Positions 45,711 through 58,164 of a DNA stretch of 64,000 nucleotides are shown in pieces. Below the pieces are notes generated by a model that saw only the letters and a list, made by a program, of their open reading frames with translations, did no database searches and had not been told where the DNA came from. Within the stretch, counting starts at the first letter, position 1. Every line of letters begins with the position of its first letter. This DNA comes from Siphonodentalium dalli (Eukaryota > Mollusca > Scaphopoda > Gadilida > Siphonodentaliidae): the NCBI GenBank assembly GCA_032622095.1, contig CP136069.1, positions 157,719,043 to 157,783,042 of the forward strand. Direction: 5' to 3'. The position numbers and the translations under genes were made by a program.

Positions 45711-47780
45711 TTGTGGGAATTCTATCAGGTTGACATTTGTTAGAATAATGGTATGAAGTATTATAACTGATCATAACTGACAATTTCCTTATAAGCTACA
45801 TGTATATTTTCAATAAATGGGACCTTTTTATTTTCCAACTATTGTCATATTAATGTCGACCGATAATACACTGCATTTATGGCAGAATTTGATTTTGCAG
45901 ACGAAAATAGCCATTCCCGGATAGTTTTTTCTTTTTATGTAGCATAAAATTTAGGCCAATTTATAATTCATTAAAAATCGTTTTTGCAGTTGGGAACACA
46001 GTTGGGAATATTGTGTAGGGCTACCTTTATATATGAATCATAAATGCCATATAATCATAGTCCATCAAAAGTTACTATTTTGACCAAAACATTTTCATTT
46101 ATCAATGACGGATTCCATTTTCTGAAATATTTCACGGAAACAAAATTAGGCCGATTTACTATCAAATTTCATTTGAATAAAATGGATAAGTCGTGCCCTT
46201 TTAATTGTAGTTCGATTAAGTATTTTACTAGTAACAGTCTGTTCATAATGAGAAATCACTTCAATTGATTACTAATTAGTTTCACTTACCTAAAATCCGA
46301 TCAATTTGTATCCTATGAAAACGTAAGATGGTAGCGACAACACAAGTTTTTGAAAAAAATCAAGTGGTGATCAAATTTTCAATGTTTTTCATAGCCAGAG
46401 ACATCTACCATCATATAGAAAGCAACAACAAAAAATTCCTATGAATATTGTTTTTGCCAATTTTTTTTAATTCGGACTTTGGAAAAAAAATTCTGTCAAC
46501 TCATTATGTCACCCAGATGTTGCCAAATAATGTCTGTAGACACTGCTAATGTGCTTTCCACTCTTAATTCTGTGTAGTTATATGTCTCCTACATTAGTCT
46601 GTTGTTCGTGGTGGTGTATTAAGGGACAAAAAGCTTGTAAGATCAATTGTCTTTTTTCAGTTATGATATGTGAAGATTGTATGTTATATATTTGGTTTCC
46701 AGCAATAACACTAATAAATGTAGAATGATTTGTTGAAAACTTGTATATGCCTGAGAAATCATCAGCACATGTGGTTAAATTTAACCCGGAGGTTGATTGA
46801 CATGAGACAACAACGAAGACAACCGCCAGGTATATAAGTAACAGATCTTGGGCAAGACCAATGGTTAATTTTTATTACAGAATACAAAACTATCCTGTAA
46901 TGCAACTTCATGTGCCCAAGCATCCAGACTACAATAAATAAAACTGGCGTCGGATGAATACATTATAAGGTGATCTTGAGAAGTTGAGTTGTACAGTTCC
47001 GGTCGTATAGAAGGACATGATAGACTCCAGTTATTATCGCATAACCATTTTTACATGTACTGAATGGAAGTTCCCACTCAGTTATAAAAGTGCATTGGAA
47101 TGGTCTATAATCATTTGGTGGGTTTTCAGGAAAATATAAGCAGACAACAGATGCAAGTATAACACAAATTAAAGTACATTTTAGGGAAGTGTTCAGATAA
47201 TAAGTTCAACAATTACAAGCTATCGTTTGATTTGTTAAACTTGAATATTATCTGAGCATTCCATTATGGGTCACTACTCATCAATGAGTATTTGCTAGAA
47301 TAGTTTTAAGAAAATACCACATACTTTCTTTTCATAAATGAAAATTGACTAACATTTGAGTTAGATGTGTTATTTGTTTCGATAAAAAAGGGACTACTCC
47401 TGCCGAACAATCAACATCGAATTTGATGTTGATATCGGTATATGTGGAGGGGGGTCCTGGTAACTAATCACATGGTACAGTTAACCTAAATAAAGTTGAT
47501 GTGTATCTTGTACCTAAATCATAGAATACATGTAGTACCTCAATCTTGGTCTTTCTTTGACCCGCAGATTTACATGAACAGGCTCAAACAATGTAAACAA
47601 TGATTTCATATTATCAACACAACAATCAATTATTTTCTTCAAATTCTTGAGGCAAATGTTAATGTCTTTGAGAAGGATATGAGAAGAATGTCAACAGCAT
47701 TGATTTTTGAAGGACATCAGCATTAACTAAGTCATATCACGATTAAAATGCCTACAAAAATAAAGTTATGACTCCATAGC
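45711..47780. other. AT-rich low-copy DNA, no gene recognised
   Basis: One 74-codon frame at 46044-46268 on the plus strand has no splice or domain support. Otherwise nothing was seen. Confidence 0.5.
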
Positions 47781-47789
47781 GAATTGGAT

Positions 47790-49013
47790 TACCAATTACA
47801 TGGCATGAAAGTTATTGAATATTTGTTCATTTTTTTATGCATGAAAATAGGTTATCTATTCAGCTGATTATTACATACAAAAAAATTTAAGCTTGGAATT
47901 TGACCATGTCTATGATTAATATGAATGTTCGTTGTGCACTATTACTTATTATTCCCCCAACATTTTAATTATTTAAATGGTTATATACATAATTAAATAA
48001 TTATTTGGTCATTCGTCAAAATGACAGCCACCATGTAAACACTATTAAATTAAACTAAATTTGTTTCAATATATTATCTTTGACAAAATTGCACCTCAAA
48101 CTTAATTACAATTGTCTGGTTCACATCCCGGTGTGTTGCTTGTTCAACGCTTTATTTAATACTTTTGTTATACTCTTTAAATCGCTACAAAAACTACAAG
48201 TTTGCTCAGTGACAGGTCTGACCAGACTTCTGTTGTCGCCAACACGTGGTGTAGGCCTACTATATGTACTAGCATTGTCGTTTCTCCAGAATTTGGGCAC
48301 AACTTCCGCTGGAGGCGCTTGCCAGATCCTTAACACCACCCGTATCCAATCAAATTAAAATTTGGGCAGAACTTCCCCTAGAGGCGCGGGCCAGATCAAC
48401 ATAATCAATCAAATGGATAATTTGGGCAGTTAATGCACATTAAAGAATACTACTGTGGCTAGAGAACTTAATTCATAGTCATGCGGGCAGAACTTCTCAT
48501 ACTATTTCCTCCATACCATTGCCGCACAATGTAAATAACGTTGATTCTTGTAGGGTAGTGGTATTTACTAAGTCAAAACACAATGAAAATGCTAACCAAA
48601 AAATAAATAAAAATATGCATTCCATAGCCAATTGGATTACCAATAATATGGCACGTGAGTTACTGGAAGTTACTGACGATTCCTTCAACTTTTTTATGCA
48701 CGAAAATAGGCTATCTTTTCAGACGATTATTACCTTCAAAAAAATAATAACATGGAATACAACCTTGTCCAACATTAATGCCAATATTTATTATGCATTG
48801 TCATTTATTTGTATTCTAAAATTTTAATGTATAACTTGTTACAAAATCAAAGCAAAGTTCGATGGGGTCATTTATCGATATCAAAATGGTGGCCACACAA
48901 CAAAAGTCAAACGGAATTTATTTCACTTACAGTTGACAATATTTCACCTGAAACTCAATTACAATTGTTTGGTGCACACTCCGATTGTCCATTTACTTAT
49001 TTTAGACAGAAAA
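47790..49013 (+). repeat. Diverged ~850-bp direct duplication
   Basis: The stretch 47790-48130 matches 48630-48990 in order: AATTGGATTACCAAT, TTTTTTATGCA followed by GAAAATAGG, and CTCAATTACAATTGT in the right copy (CTTAATTACAATTGT in the left). Between them a short phrase TTTGGGCAGAACTTCC recurs near 48294, 48361 and 48484. Confidence 0.6.
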
Positions 49014-49218
49014 GTAAGTAGTTTATCCAATAATTTACTGAATTTATATAACTTTTGAGCTCTGCAAAAAGACACGTTTTCCTCATTCACAGATTGAGAA
49101 ACCGGAAATGGCCGGAACACTGTTGTCGCTAAAGATGGACGTCGCTATTGATCCATGCACGAGGCCCCGATCTGCGCCGGTAGGCAAAGCAATAGGAATC
49201 ATTTTGCCGCTGTTGTAA
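48933..49218 (+). CDS. Weak two-exon coding candidate
   Basis: A possible exon 48933-49013 (after CACTTACAG, before a strong GTAAGT donor) joins in phase 0 to 49093-49218 (after CATTCACAG), giving about 68 codons ending GIILPLL-stop. The second part reads IEKPEMAGTLLSLK with coding-like codon choice. The opposite strand is also open across 49083-49541, so strand is ambiguous and the product unknown. Confidence 0.2.
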
Positions 49219-49910
49219 AGTGGAACGAAATTACACGCATCAAGAACTATTACCTCAAATTTGTAATAATAAAAGTTCAACGAAGCAATAGATTGATAAG
49301 GCCACCACCAACAGGAACGTGAAGACAGGGTGATTGGGGTGTATATATCCCAAACAGTTCTAATAATTAAAAATTTCATGACTGCCACATTAGTTGTAAA
49401 CTTCACACCATATAAGAGCACCCCCACCCCCTGGAATACGGAATAATACCTCTTAACACAGAGGGTGGAATACGAAATACCAGTTAACAGCCATATGGAT
49501 AAATTCTCTATTGTCGTACGAACGCCGGTCATAATGTCCATGTCTAAAATGATATAAATTGATGATCGACGATCTGTATGTCAAACCGTGCATTTATTGT
49601 GACAAACATCACATTTATATTATTCTTATGATCATTTTTTTGGAAGGTTGGTATACGAATACCGGTATTTTTGGAATACCGAATACCTCCTAACAGAGGC
49701 GCCGGAATATGGCGTACCTCATAACAGGGCATGGAATACGGCGTACTAAATGGGGGGGGGGGGGGGCTCTTATACCGGGTATGACATATATTACATAAAA
49801 AACACACTCAACGCGCTGTTGAAGGGGGGATGTCTGTGTAACCTTTGTTTATTAATTTAACCCTTTCATAACGGGAGTTAGGCTGGTGCAGCATTAAGGA
49901 CGCTGTTTGT
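49219..49910. other. Repeat fragments, no gene recognised
   Basis: The motif GGAATAC with AACAG recurs in several orientations near 49430-49500 and 49665-49745. A run of 15 G lies at 49752-49766. Confidence 0.45.
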
Positions 49911-49911
49911 A

Positions 49912-52400
49912 TTAAACATTTATCATGGTCAGTGTATGCATTTTAAAACACAGGGCAAGTTAGATTACATAATTTAATTGATATTCTAGTTAAAATAGTC
50001 TGTGAAACTACTTTAAAACCACATGTTATGCACCCTGTTTTGCCAACTAAACTATGAAATATAGATATTTTATTTGTTTTATTATCAGAGAAAAGCATTC
50101 TGCAAAGATCTGGCCTTATACATGTTATAAACATGCAAATAGTGGCTTCATTTGGCCTTTCTTCCATCATTTAGAGAGTCAAATCTGAAGAAATTCCCTT
50201 AGTTTGATATTTATGATCCCATAATCCCATGAAATGGTATTTAAAACCTCAAATGTCAGTATTTCCTATCAGATGGACATATCAACTAATAAATTAAACA
50301 TTTCCCATGGTCATTACATGCATTTTAATATACAAGGAAATGTAGAAAACATCATTTGATGGATATTTTACTTAAAATAGTCAGTGGAAACTACATAAAA
50401 GCAATATTGTATGCATCCCTGTATAGCCAAATCAAATTAAACTATGGATATTGTATTGTTTATTTCATCTGAGACATGTATTCTGTTCAGATATAGCCTT
50501 ATATATGTTATAAACATGCCAATAATGGCATAATTTAGACTTTTTTTCATAATTTAGAGGGTCAAAGCTGAATAAATTCCCTTATTTTAAATTTGTAAGA
50601 TGCCAAGCCAGCTGAAATGGTATATCAAACCTTAAATGGCAGTATTTCTTATCAGATGGACATCTCTCCCAATAAATTAAATGTTATATATGTTATAAAC
50701 ATGCAAATAGTGGCTTCATTTGGGCTTGCTTCCATAATTTAGAGAGTCAAACCTGAAGAGATTCCCTTATTTTAAATTTGTAAGATGCCAAGCCAGCTGA
50801 AATGGTGTATCAAACCTCAAATGGGAGTATTTCTTATCAGATGGACATCTCTACCAATAAATTAAACATTTTTCATGGTCATTGCATGCATTTTAATATA
50901 CAGGACAAGGCAGAAAACATCATTTGATGGATATTTTACTTAAAATAGTCTGTGGAAACAACCTAAAAGCCATGTTGTATGCATCCCTGTATAGCCAAAA
51001 CAAATTAAACTATGGATATTTTATTGTTGATTTCATCAGAGACATGTATTCTGTTGAGATATAGCCTTAATTATGTTATAAACATGCAAATGGTGGCTTC
51101 ATTTGGGCTTGCTTCCATAATTTAGAGAGTCAAACCTGAAGAGATTCCCTTATTTTAAATTTGTAAGATGCCAAGCCAGTTGAAATGGTGTATCAAACCT
51201 TAAATGGCAGTATTTCTTATCAGATGGACATCTCTCCCAATAAATTAAACATTTCTCATGGTCACTGCGTGCATTATACTATATAGGGCAAGGTATAAAA
51301 CATTATTTGATGGATATCTTACTTAAAATAGTCTGTGGAAACTACTTAAAAGCAATATTGTATGCATCCCTCTATAGCCAAATGCAATTAAACTATGGAT
51401 ATTTTATGGTGTATTTTATCAGCGACATGTATTCTGTTGAGATATAGCCTTACACATGTCATTAACATGCAAATAGTGGCTTCATTTGGGCTTTCTTCCA
51501 TTATTTAGAGAGTCAACTCTGAAGAAATTCCATTAGTTTGATATTTATGAACCCATAATCCCATGAAATGGTATTTTAAACCTCAATTGTCAGTATTTCT
51601 TATCATTTGGACATATCAACTAATGAATTAAACATTTCCCATGATCATTACATGCATTTTAATATACAAGGCTATGTAGAAAACATCATTTGATGGATAT
51701 TTTACTTAAAATAGTCTGTGGAAACTACATAAAACCAATATTGTATGCATCCCTCTATAGCCAAATGCAATTGAACTATGGATATTTTATTGTGCATTTT
51801 ATCAGAGACATGTATTCTGTTGAGATATAGCCTTATACATGTTACTAACATGCAAATAGTGGCTTCATTTGGGCTTTCTTCCATAATTTAGAGAGTCAAA
51901 GCTGAATAAATTCCCTAAGGTTTCATATTTAAAAGATGCCAAGCCAGCTGAAATGGTGTATCAAACCTAAAATGTCAGTATTTCTTATCAGATTGACATC
52001 TCTACCAATAAATTAAGCATTTCTCATGGCCCTGCATGCATTTTAATATATAGGACAAGGCAGAATACATCACTTGATGGATATTTTACTTAAAATACTT
52101 TGTGGAAACTACATAAAAGCCACATTGTATGCTTTCCTATATAGCCAAATGAAATTCAACTATGGATAAATTGGATATTTTATTGTTTGTATCATCAGAG
52201 ACATGCATTCTGCTAAGATATAGTCTTTTGTGTGTTATAAACATACAATAGGTGCATGGCCTCATTGGGCTTGCTTTCATAATACAAGAGAGTCAACTCT
52301 GAAGAAATACCATCGGTTTGAAATTGGTAGCATCTTCCATCCTTATATAAGAGGGGCATATACCAGCTTGAAGTACCGGTTTAATTAATAGGTTCAATGC
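49912..52400 (+). repeat. 383-bp satellite, about 6.5 copies
   Basis: The ATTAAACATT phrase recurs at about 49911, 50294, 50861, 51244, 51627 and 52012, with one copy shortened near 50680-50861. Each unit holds TTTGATGGATATTTTACTTA, ACATGTATTCTGTTGAGATA and GGCTTCATTTGGGCTT. Similar minus-strand frames in several units come from the shared sequence. Confidence 0.9.
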
Positions 52401-52508
52401 AAGGGGCCACCAGAGAGGTTTGTCTAGTTCGGGATGTTGTGGCAAACCACCAACTGGAGATTTCAAGGGAGGCCTCCTCAATGGCGACCCACTATATTGT
52501 GCAAACAA
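52301..52508 (-). CDS. Weak proline-rich exon candidate
   Basis: The frame contains GSPLRRPPLKSPVGGLPQH and DKPLWWPLALN with a balanced codon choice unlike the surrounding satellite. No start codon, convincing acceptor or known domain supports it, and it runs into the satellite at its 3' end. Confidence 0.2.
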
Positions 52509-52549
52509 AATTTTATTAAAATTGTATAAAGGTCAGCATGCCCTAAGAG

Positions 52550-52880
52550 CATTGAGAATAGATAAAAACACTTACTGACAGATTGCCAATAACAAAATTA
52601 CAGCTGTTGAAACTATTGTTATGTAAACAAAACTGTTACAGTGATTTGTCAACAAATATATAATTCTAGCTGTATTATTAGTTCAAATATTTAACTATGA
52701 ATAACATTTTCAGAATATTTAATCAACAGGTTGGACCTTTTCCAATGATATGTAAACAAAACTGTTACAGTGAGTGACTTGTCAACAATTATATAACCCT
52801 GTAGCTGTAGTATTACATGTAGTTCAAATATTTAAGTATGAATATGAATTTCAGAATATTTAATCAACAGGTTGGACCTT
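52550..52880. repeat. ~125-bp tandem duplication
   Basis: TATGTAAACAAAACTGTTAC at 52620 and 52749 starts two copies that run to CAACAGGTTGGACCTTT. Confidence 0.75.
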
Positions 52881-52974
52881 TTTCAATGTTTACCATAACA
52901 TTTTGATCACAATTTTGCTATCGTTGGACTTTTACAGTTATTCCATTACAGCAGTAATTTGTACATAACAATTA

Positions 52975-53285
52975 ATTCTTGGTCTAGAAATTTTTTCTTT
53001 AAGTATTTCTTAACTTAGAAAAAAAATCTTGAAACAAGAAATATATATTTAATTTTTGAAGCCATTTTCTTAGTAAGGAAATTGTTTCTTGTTTCAAGAC
53101 TAAAATCTATCTTTTTTGAGAAAACTATCTTTTGTCTGGTGGGAGTTTCTTAAATTTTCTTGATGTAGCAGACTTGGGGGGTATATTTCCCAAAATAAGA
53201 TTTATTTTCCTGTTTCAGGAAATAGTTTTTCTTGTTTCAAGATATTTTATCTTATTAAGAAATTATTTTTGGCAGTGCACGTACA
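52975..53285. mobile_element. Likely miniature element rich in CTTGTTTCAAG
   Basis: Repeats of TTGAAACAAG and CTTGTTTCAAG in both orientations, closing with TTTTTGGCAGTGCACG. This type of AT-rich inverted-repeat element with a GGCAGTG end is common in aquatic animals. Ends are not well defined. Confidence 0.45.
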
Positions 53286-53307
53286 CGGGGTGATGACATG
53301 CCTCTTA

Positions 53308-54714
53308 GGCTCTATTCTCATTACACACGCGCGTGCGATTAATCGCAGCGTTTTTTAAGGTCGAGCGGCTCTATATGTGTGTTCGATTGCATTCATTCCC
53401 CCCACTACTAAGAGTTCCCCCAATAGGGGTGTGGTCTGACGAACACATTCATACACAGATCTAGGGTAGGTTGGATGATGATAAAGTATTTTCGGTTGGG
53501 GGTGACCACATACAGGCCTATATATATGCATTAACATTAATTTTCCTCAGTTAGATTTACTCAGGTATAAGTTGAGTATAACGAGCCATGCCATCAAAAT
53601 GACATAAGTTTTGAGGACACAATTATATCTAGCTAATAATAATTAGAAATAGAGGGTCCAATTCCATGTAGTTGGGCATAAATATGCATATTTTATTCCT
53701 GCTTGAAACGTATATAACACTATATAGTACGATCACAACCCAGATTACAGTAGTTTTATGTATATAATTGTTATTATCACTCAAGATTATCAAAAGTGTA
53801 CGATTCAAGTAGTTGAATTAGATCTTTCAACGTTTTACCTGATAGTTAGCTAGGTCTGACAAAAATCGTCTTTCTGAATAAAGCTCATTTAAAACATTTG
53901 TACTCAAACATATGATATCCAGTAAAAATTATGGGGAAAGAGGGGATGAGACCCCAATTTGTTGGGAGAAAAACAAATAGGTTTGCATGTAGGGAGGATG
54001 GTAGACCCATGGTTGGGAGGGATTTTTATGTTCAACCCTGTGTATGAACGTTTTGTTTTCCAGACCCCCCCTCCCCCATCATCAAGTGCTCATTTGTATA
54101 GCCGCTGGCAACAGCGACAACGCGGTACTATAATTGACGAACCACCATTCAAATAGAATAAGTGATGGGACTCAGAATTCGACCTTAAGAGTCACACACG
54201 CATCGTTTCAGGTCGAATTCTGTCGCCAGGACGCTGTTCGCATGCATGAGCGATTGATTTCAATTTGATCGCCATTGGCGGCTTATCATCAGTGATCGCA
54301 CATGCTAAACGGCACATTACTATCAATCTATATATTCACAATCTTGGGTACAGTGTTGCGCGAGACTGACAGGTAATATAATTCGACTGAATTCTACAAA
54401 AATCACCACTGATGCAAGCTATACGTTGGAAACGTCTTTCCAAGCCATTTCCTTTCCGTACTTCATTTATTATTTTATCGCCCATCAGTTATGAGAATGA
54501 CTGTACCCGGATAGTATATGTGACCGAGTGAACCATGCCATTCTCTGTAACGGCTATCTCGATGACGAGGTTGATTGCATAAGATGATTGGTCACGAATA
54601 GGACGTGGTTGTTTGAGGAAGGTAATTGATCACGAATAGCTCTGTGTTATGTTAACACACACCTTAAAAAACGCTGCGATTAATCGCACGCGCGTGTGCA
54701 ATGAGAATAGACCC
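53308..54714. mobile_element. PIF/Harbinger-like non-autonomous transposon
   Basis: Ends are 54-bp inverted repeats with two mismatches: left starts GGCTCTATTCTCATTACACA and right reversed starts GGGTCTATTCTCATTGCACA. TTA flanks both ends (53305-53307 and 54715-54717). Length 1407 bp. No transposase or Myb-like frame is visible. A G-rich end and a 3-bp TWA duplication are the family's signature; assignment rests on these alone. Confidence 0.7.
54173..54222. repeat. Short inverted repeat at a duplication breakpoint
   Basis: CAGAATTCGACC at 54173-54184 pairs with GGTCGAATTCTG at 54211-54222, with a 26-nt loop. The tandem duplication copy begins at 54201, inside the loop. Confidence 0.7.
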
Positions 54715-55004
54715 TTACTCTGTGACTGATAATGCGGGTCAATAGGGGGTATCGGATAATTGCTCAGATTGTGACCACCTCCCACCACGGAACACGTCGT
54801 TTGTGTTCCAGTTTTGAGTAATGTTTCCTCTTTTTATTGCACCATTCTCTCACACGATGAACACTACATTTTTCCGCACAAAAGCTATATGTCCAGAAAC
54901 GGGTTCGTCGTGTGTTCGTAATTCAATGGTATGCAGCGCCGGTTGAACCACGCATTTAAGTTGTGTTTCCTAAATCGCACCATACTATCACTACTGTACA
55001 TGCA

Positions 55005-55560
55005 TTCCATTAAAATGCCATGAAAATCCCATTAAAATACCATTAAATTGGCCAAAACCATTAGTTTATACCATTAATTCTTGTAACAACAATTTTAATG
55101 GGGCTCCACTGAACCCATTAAAACACCATTAATTTTAAAGATTTAATGGCCAGTTCACCATTATAAACATTGAATTGGCCATTAAACACACATTCTATTT
55201 TTCTAATGCCCATTAAACCCCATTAAAATTTGTATTGACTGAATTTAATGGCAATGATTTGGTATACTTTTAATGCCAAGTACACTTGTCATGAAATTAA
55301 TGCCCATGATCTTGATGGCCTCATAGGTAATGGCCATCAACTAACCAATTTAATGCCCATTACATTATTATTGCAAATTAATGCCCATCACTCACAACTG
55401 TTGTAATATTAATGGCCATGATTTCAATGGCTGCCCAGGTAATGTCCATCAAATGACCACATTTAATGCCCATTAAATTATTATTGCGAACTAATGCGCA
55501 TCACTAGGAAATTATTTCAATGGCTGCATAGGTGATGGCCATGAATTGACCATATCCATG
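55005..55560. repeat. Left subterminal repeat region of CACTA-like element
   Basis: Dense CATTAAAATGCC, TAATGCCCAT and AATGGCC words in both orientations. Spacing is irregular. Confidence 0.8.
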
Positions 55561-56400
55561 GTTTCAACCAAGGAAAGTACTTATATAGTCAGCTACATGT
55601 AGTTAACGTCACTTTAAGTGGAAGCTCATAACATGACCTACACAATCAGGCAATGGCAATCATTTATGTCTATGCTCCACTGAATCAGCCATTTGAATTT
55701 CTCGAATGGTGGTTTGTTTTCTTAATTGGTGTTTCACGTCACTTTAAGCAGAAGCTCACATCATGACGCAACAGAGGCACAAACTCAGACAATGATGATC
55801 ATTTATGTATTTCTCTGCTCCACTTTAAGAGAGACTTTTATCTCAAGCAGTGGTTACTGAAGCCCTATTCTTTCTCATTATGCTAGTCCATGCCTAACCA
55901 ACTATACAAGTACTACCACGCAGGGCTGTTGCATGGTGGGGAAAATATAAACAAGAAGGTAAATCAAGGAGGTAAATCAATTAAAAAGCCATGTATGCAA
56001 TTGAGAAGCAAGACAAACCGGAAACATGGATGTTTTATTTTTATTTTGGCCTCACGTATCTTCTTCTGATTGTGTATTTTACTGAAGTGAGCCCATTGGT
56101 CATTTGTTTGATTGTCAGGTTGACCCCACCATTCAAAATTTTTAATCCATAAGAATCGGAAGCTTCACTACGATATAGAATACATGTACTCGAAGTTTCA
56201 CTGGGCCCTAGTGAGAAGAAACCTTCTATTTTTTATTTGTTTATTAACAATACAAGTAGTATTATATTATATTATTTTTTAATTAATATATTGCATAATC
56301 TTTTAAAGTTAGGCCATTAAAAACAAGAGATGGACTGTCATCCGGTACATACTCCCTTGTTACATACCGCCTAGTGTGGGTATATCTATAAAATATGACT
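55561..56400. other. CACTA-like element interior, left part
   Basis: Two diverged copies of CACGTCACTTTAAG followed by AGAAGCTCA or GGAAGCTCA (near 55606 and 55735). No gene recognised. Confidence 0.5.
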
Positions 56401-56419
56401 GCTATACTCAGACAGATGG

Positions 56420-57560
56420 ACCCAAAAATCAGCATTTTCATATAAACAAAGATGAATAACTATAGAACAAAAAAACAAAACAAGACAAATAGTTGAATGT
56501 GCCATTAAATGTCCTCATAATGGTGAACATCCATACCAAATTTAATTGAGATCCGAGCATTACTGTTCAATTTATGACACGAACAGACACCAGACGGACC
56601 AAAAATCCAACATTTCCAGATAATCGAAGATGTATAACTCTAGAATTGAAAATCCGAACAAAACGATGGAAGATTCTTTTTAATGTCTTCATAGTAGTGA
56701 ACATCCATTCCAAATTTCATTGAGATCCCATCAAAACTGTTGAAGTTACAACATGAACTGACACCATGCATACATACCAAACAGCCATCATTTCCTGATA
56801 AACAAAGATGAATAACTCTAGAATGTAAAATCCGAAAAAAAATGATGGACCCCTCTATTGCATGTGCCCTCACAGTAGTGAACATCCATACAAAATTTCA
56901 TTGAGATCCGATCACTACTGTTCAAGTTATGACAAGCACAGACACCAGACGGACCAAAAATCCAACATTTCCAGATAATCAAAAATGAATAACTCTAGAA
57001 TGGAAACTCCGAACAAAACAATGAAACCCTCTATTTAATGTCCTCATAGTTGTGAACATCCATACCAAATTTCATTGAGATCCCATCAAAACTGTTGAAG
57101 TTACAACATGAACTGACACCAGGCATACCATGCAAAAGCCAACATTTCCAGATAAAGAAGGATGAATAACTCTAGAATGGAAAATCGGAACAAAACGACG
57201 GAACCCTCTATTTAATGTCCTCATTGTAGTGAACATCCATACCAAATTTCATTGAGATCCCATCAAAACTGTTGAAGTTACAACATGAACTGACACCAGG
57301 CATACCATGCAAAAGCCAACATTTCCAGATAAAGAAAGATGAATAACTCTAGAATGGAAAATCGGAACAAAACGATGGAACCCTCTATTTAATTTCCTCA
57401 TTGTAGTGAACATCCATACCTAATTTCATTGAGATCGGAGCACTACTGTTCAAGTTATGACATGAACAAACATCGGACGGTCGTACGTACGGCCGCACAC
57501 ACAGACACATGTACGGACGGATAGGTGCAAAACAGTTTAACCCTCTTTTTAAAGGGGGTA
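56420..57560 (+). repeat. ~177-bp tandem repeat with retroposon-like tail
   Basis: About six units, each with GATGAATAACTCTAGAATGG, GTGAACATCCATACCAAATT and TTCATTGAGATC. The last unit continues into CGGACGG and ACACAGACACATG and ends TTTTTAAAGGGGGTATAATT, a tail of the kind found on retroposons. Shared minus-strand frames across units are not coding. Confidence 0.75.
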
Positions 57561-57794
57561 TAATTAACGCCCGCATCACTAAAAGTCCGCTTCATGGCTG
57601 CAGCAAAACTATTTAGCGCAATCTCCAAAAAAAAAAAAAATCCTCCCTCAATACGCTAGTGATAGGGACTTATTTTTGGTTCACCGGTCACATGTTTAAG
57701 AACACCGGTTATATTTACTTCCGGTAAAAAGCACGTGGTCTGATATTTTATCGTCTGTCGATTTTTTCAATTTTGGACAAATAAATTGGAAAAA

Positions 57795-58047
57795 ATGAGT
57801 TCGTTTTCGATGTGCATTACGTCAGGGATCACAGTTATACCGTTGAGTGTATATGGAGGATTAACCGAAGGAACATATGTTGGTTGGTGAACTATTTGCG
57901 ACAATGCAATGCAATAAATCTGATGATTTTGGCGAAATCCGGAAAATTCCAAACGATTTGAAATACATTAAACCGAATGCTATATTGGAAACTCGAGTAG
58001 TTTCAATGGGCAAAAAGTGTTTCCTGGTGCCAAAATATGTGATCTAA
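57795..58047 (+). pseudogene. Broken small gene inside the CACTA-like element
   Basis: An ATG at 57795 (AAAAATGA context) opens MSSFSMCITSGITVIP to GTYVGW-stop at 57890, 31 residues. An overlapping frame from 57877 to 58047 encodes 56 residues including DDFGEIRKIPNDLKYIKPN and VVSMGKKCFLVPKYVI before TAA. The frames meet at GTTGGTTGG near 57879-57888. One TTGG unit fewer would join them into a single reading frame of about 84 codons. AATAAA follows at 58054 and 58060. I do not recognise the product. A functional two-frame arrangement or a programmed shift is possible but less likely. Confidence 0.5.
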
Positions 58048-58164
58048 TAGAAAAATAAAAATAAAGTTATTCACAAATACTTTCTTCTTGTCAATCTTTG
58101 AAGTACATGTACGTTCCTCCCAATTGAAATTGAATTCAACCAATCTATCAGAACTGTCACTTTG

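Noticed and set aside
56640-57579. Similar minus-strand frames with ISMKFGMDVHY
   Set aside because: They are antisense readings of the 177-bp tandem repeat; copies are interrupted and lack gene signals.
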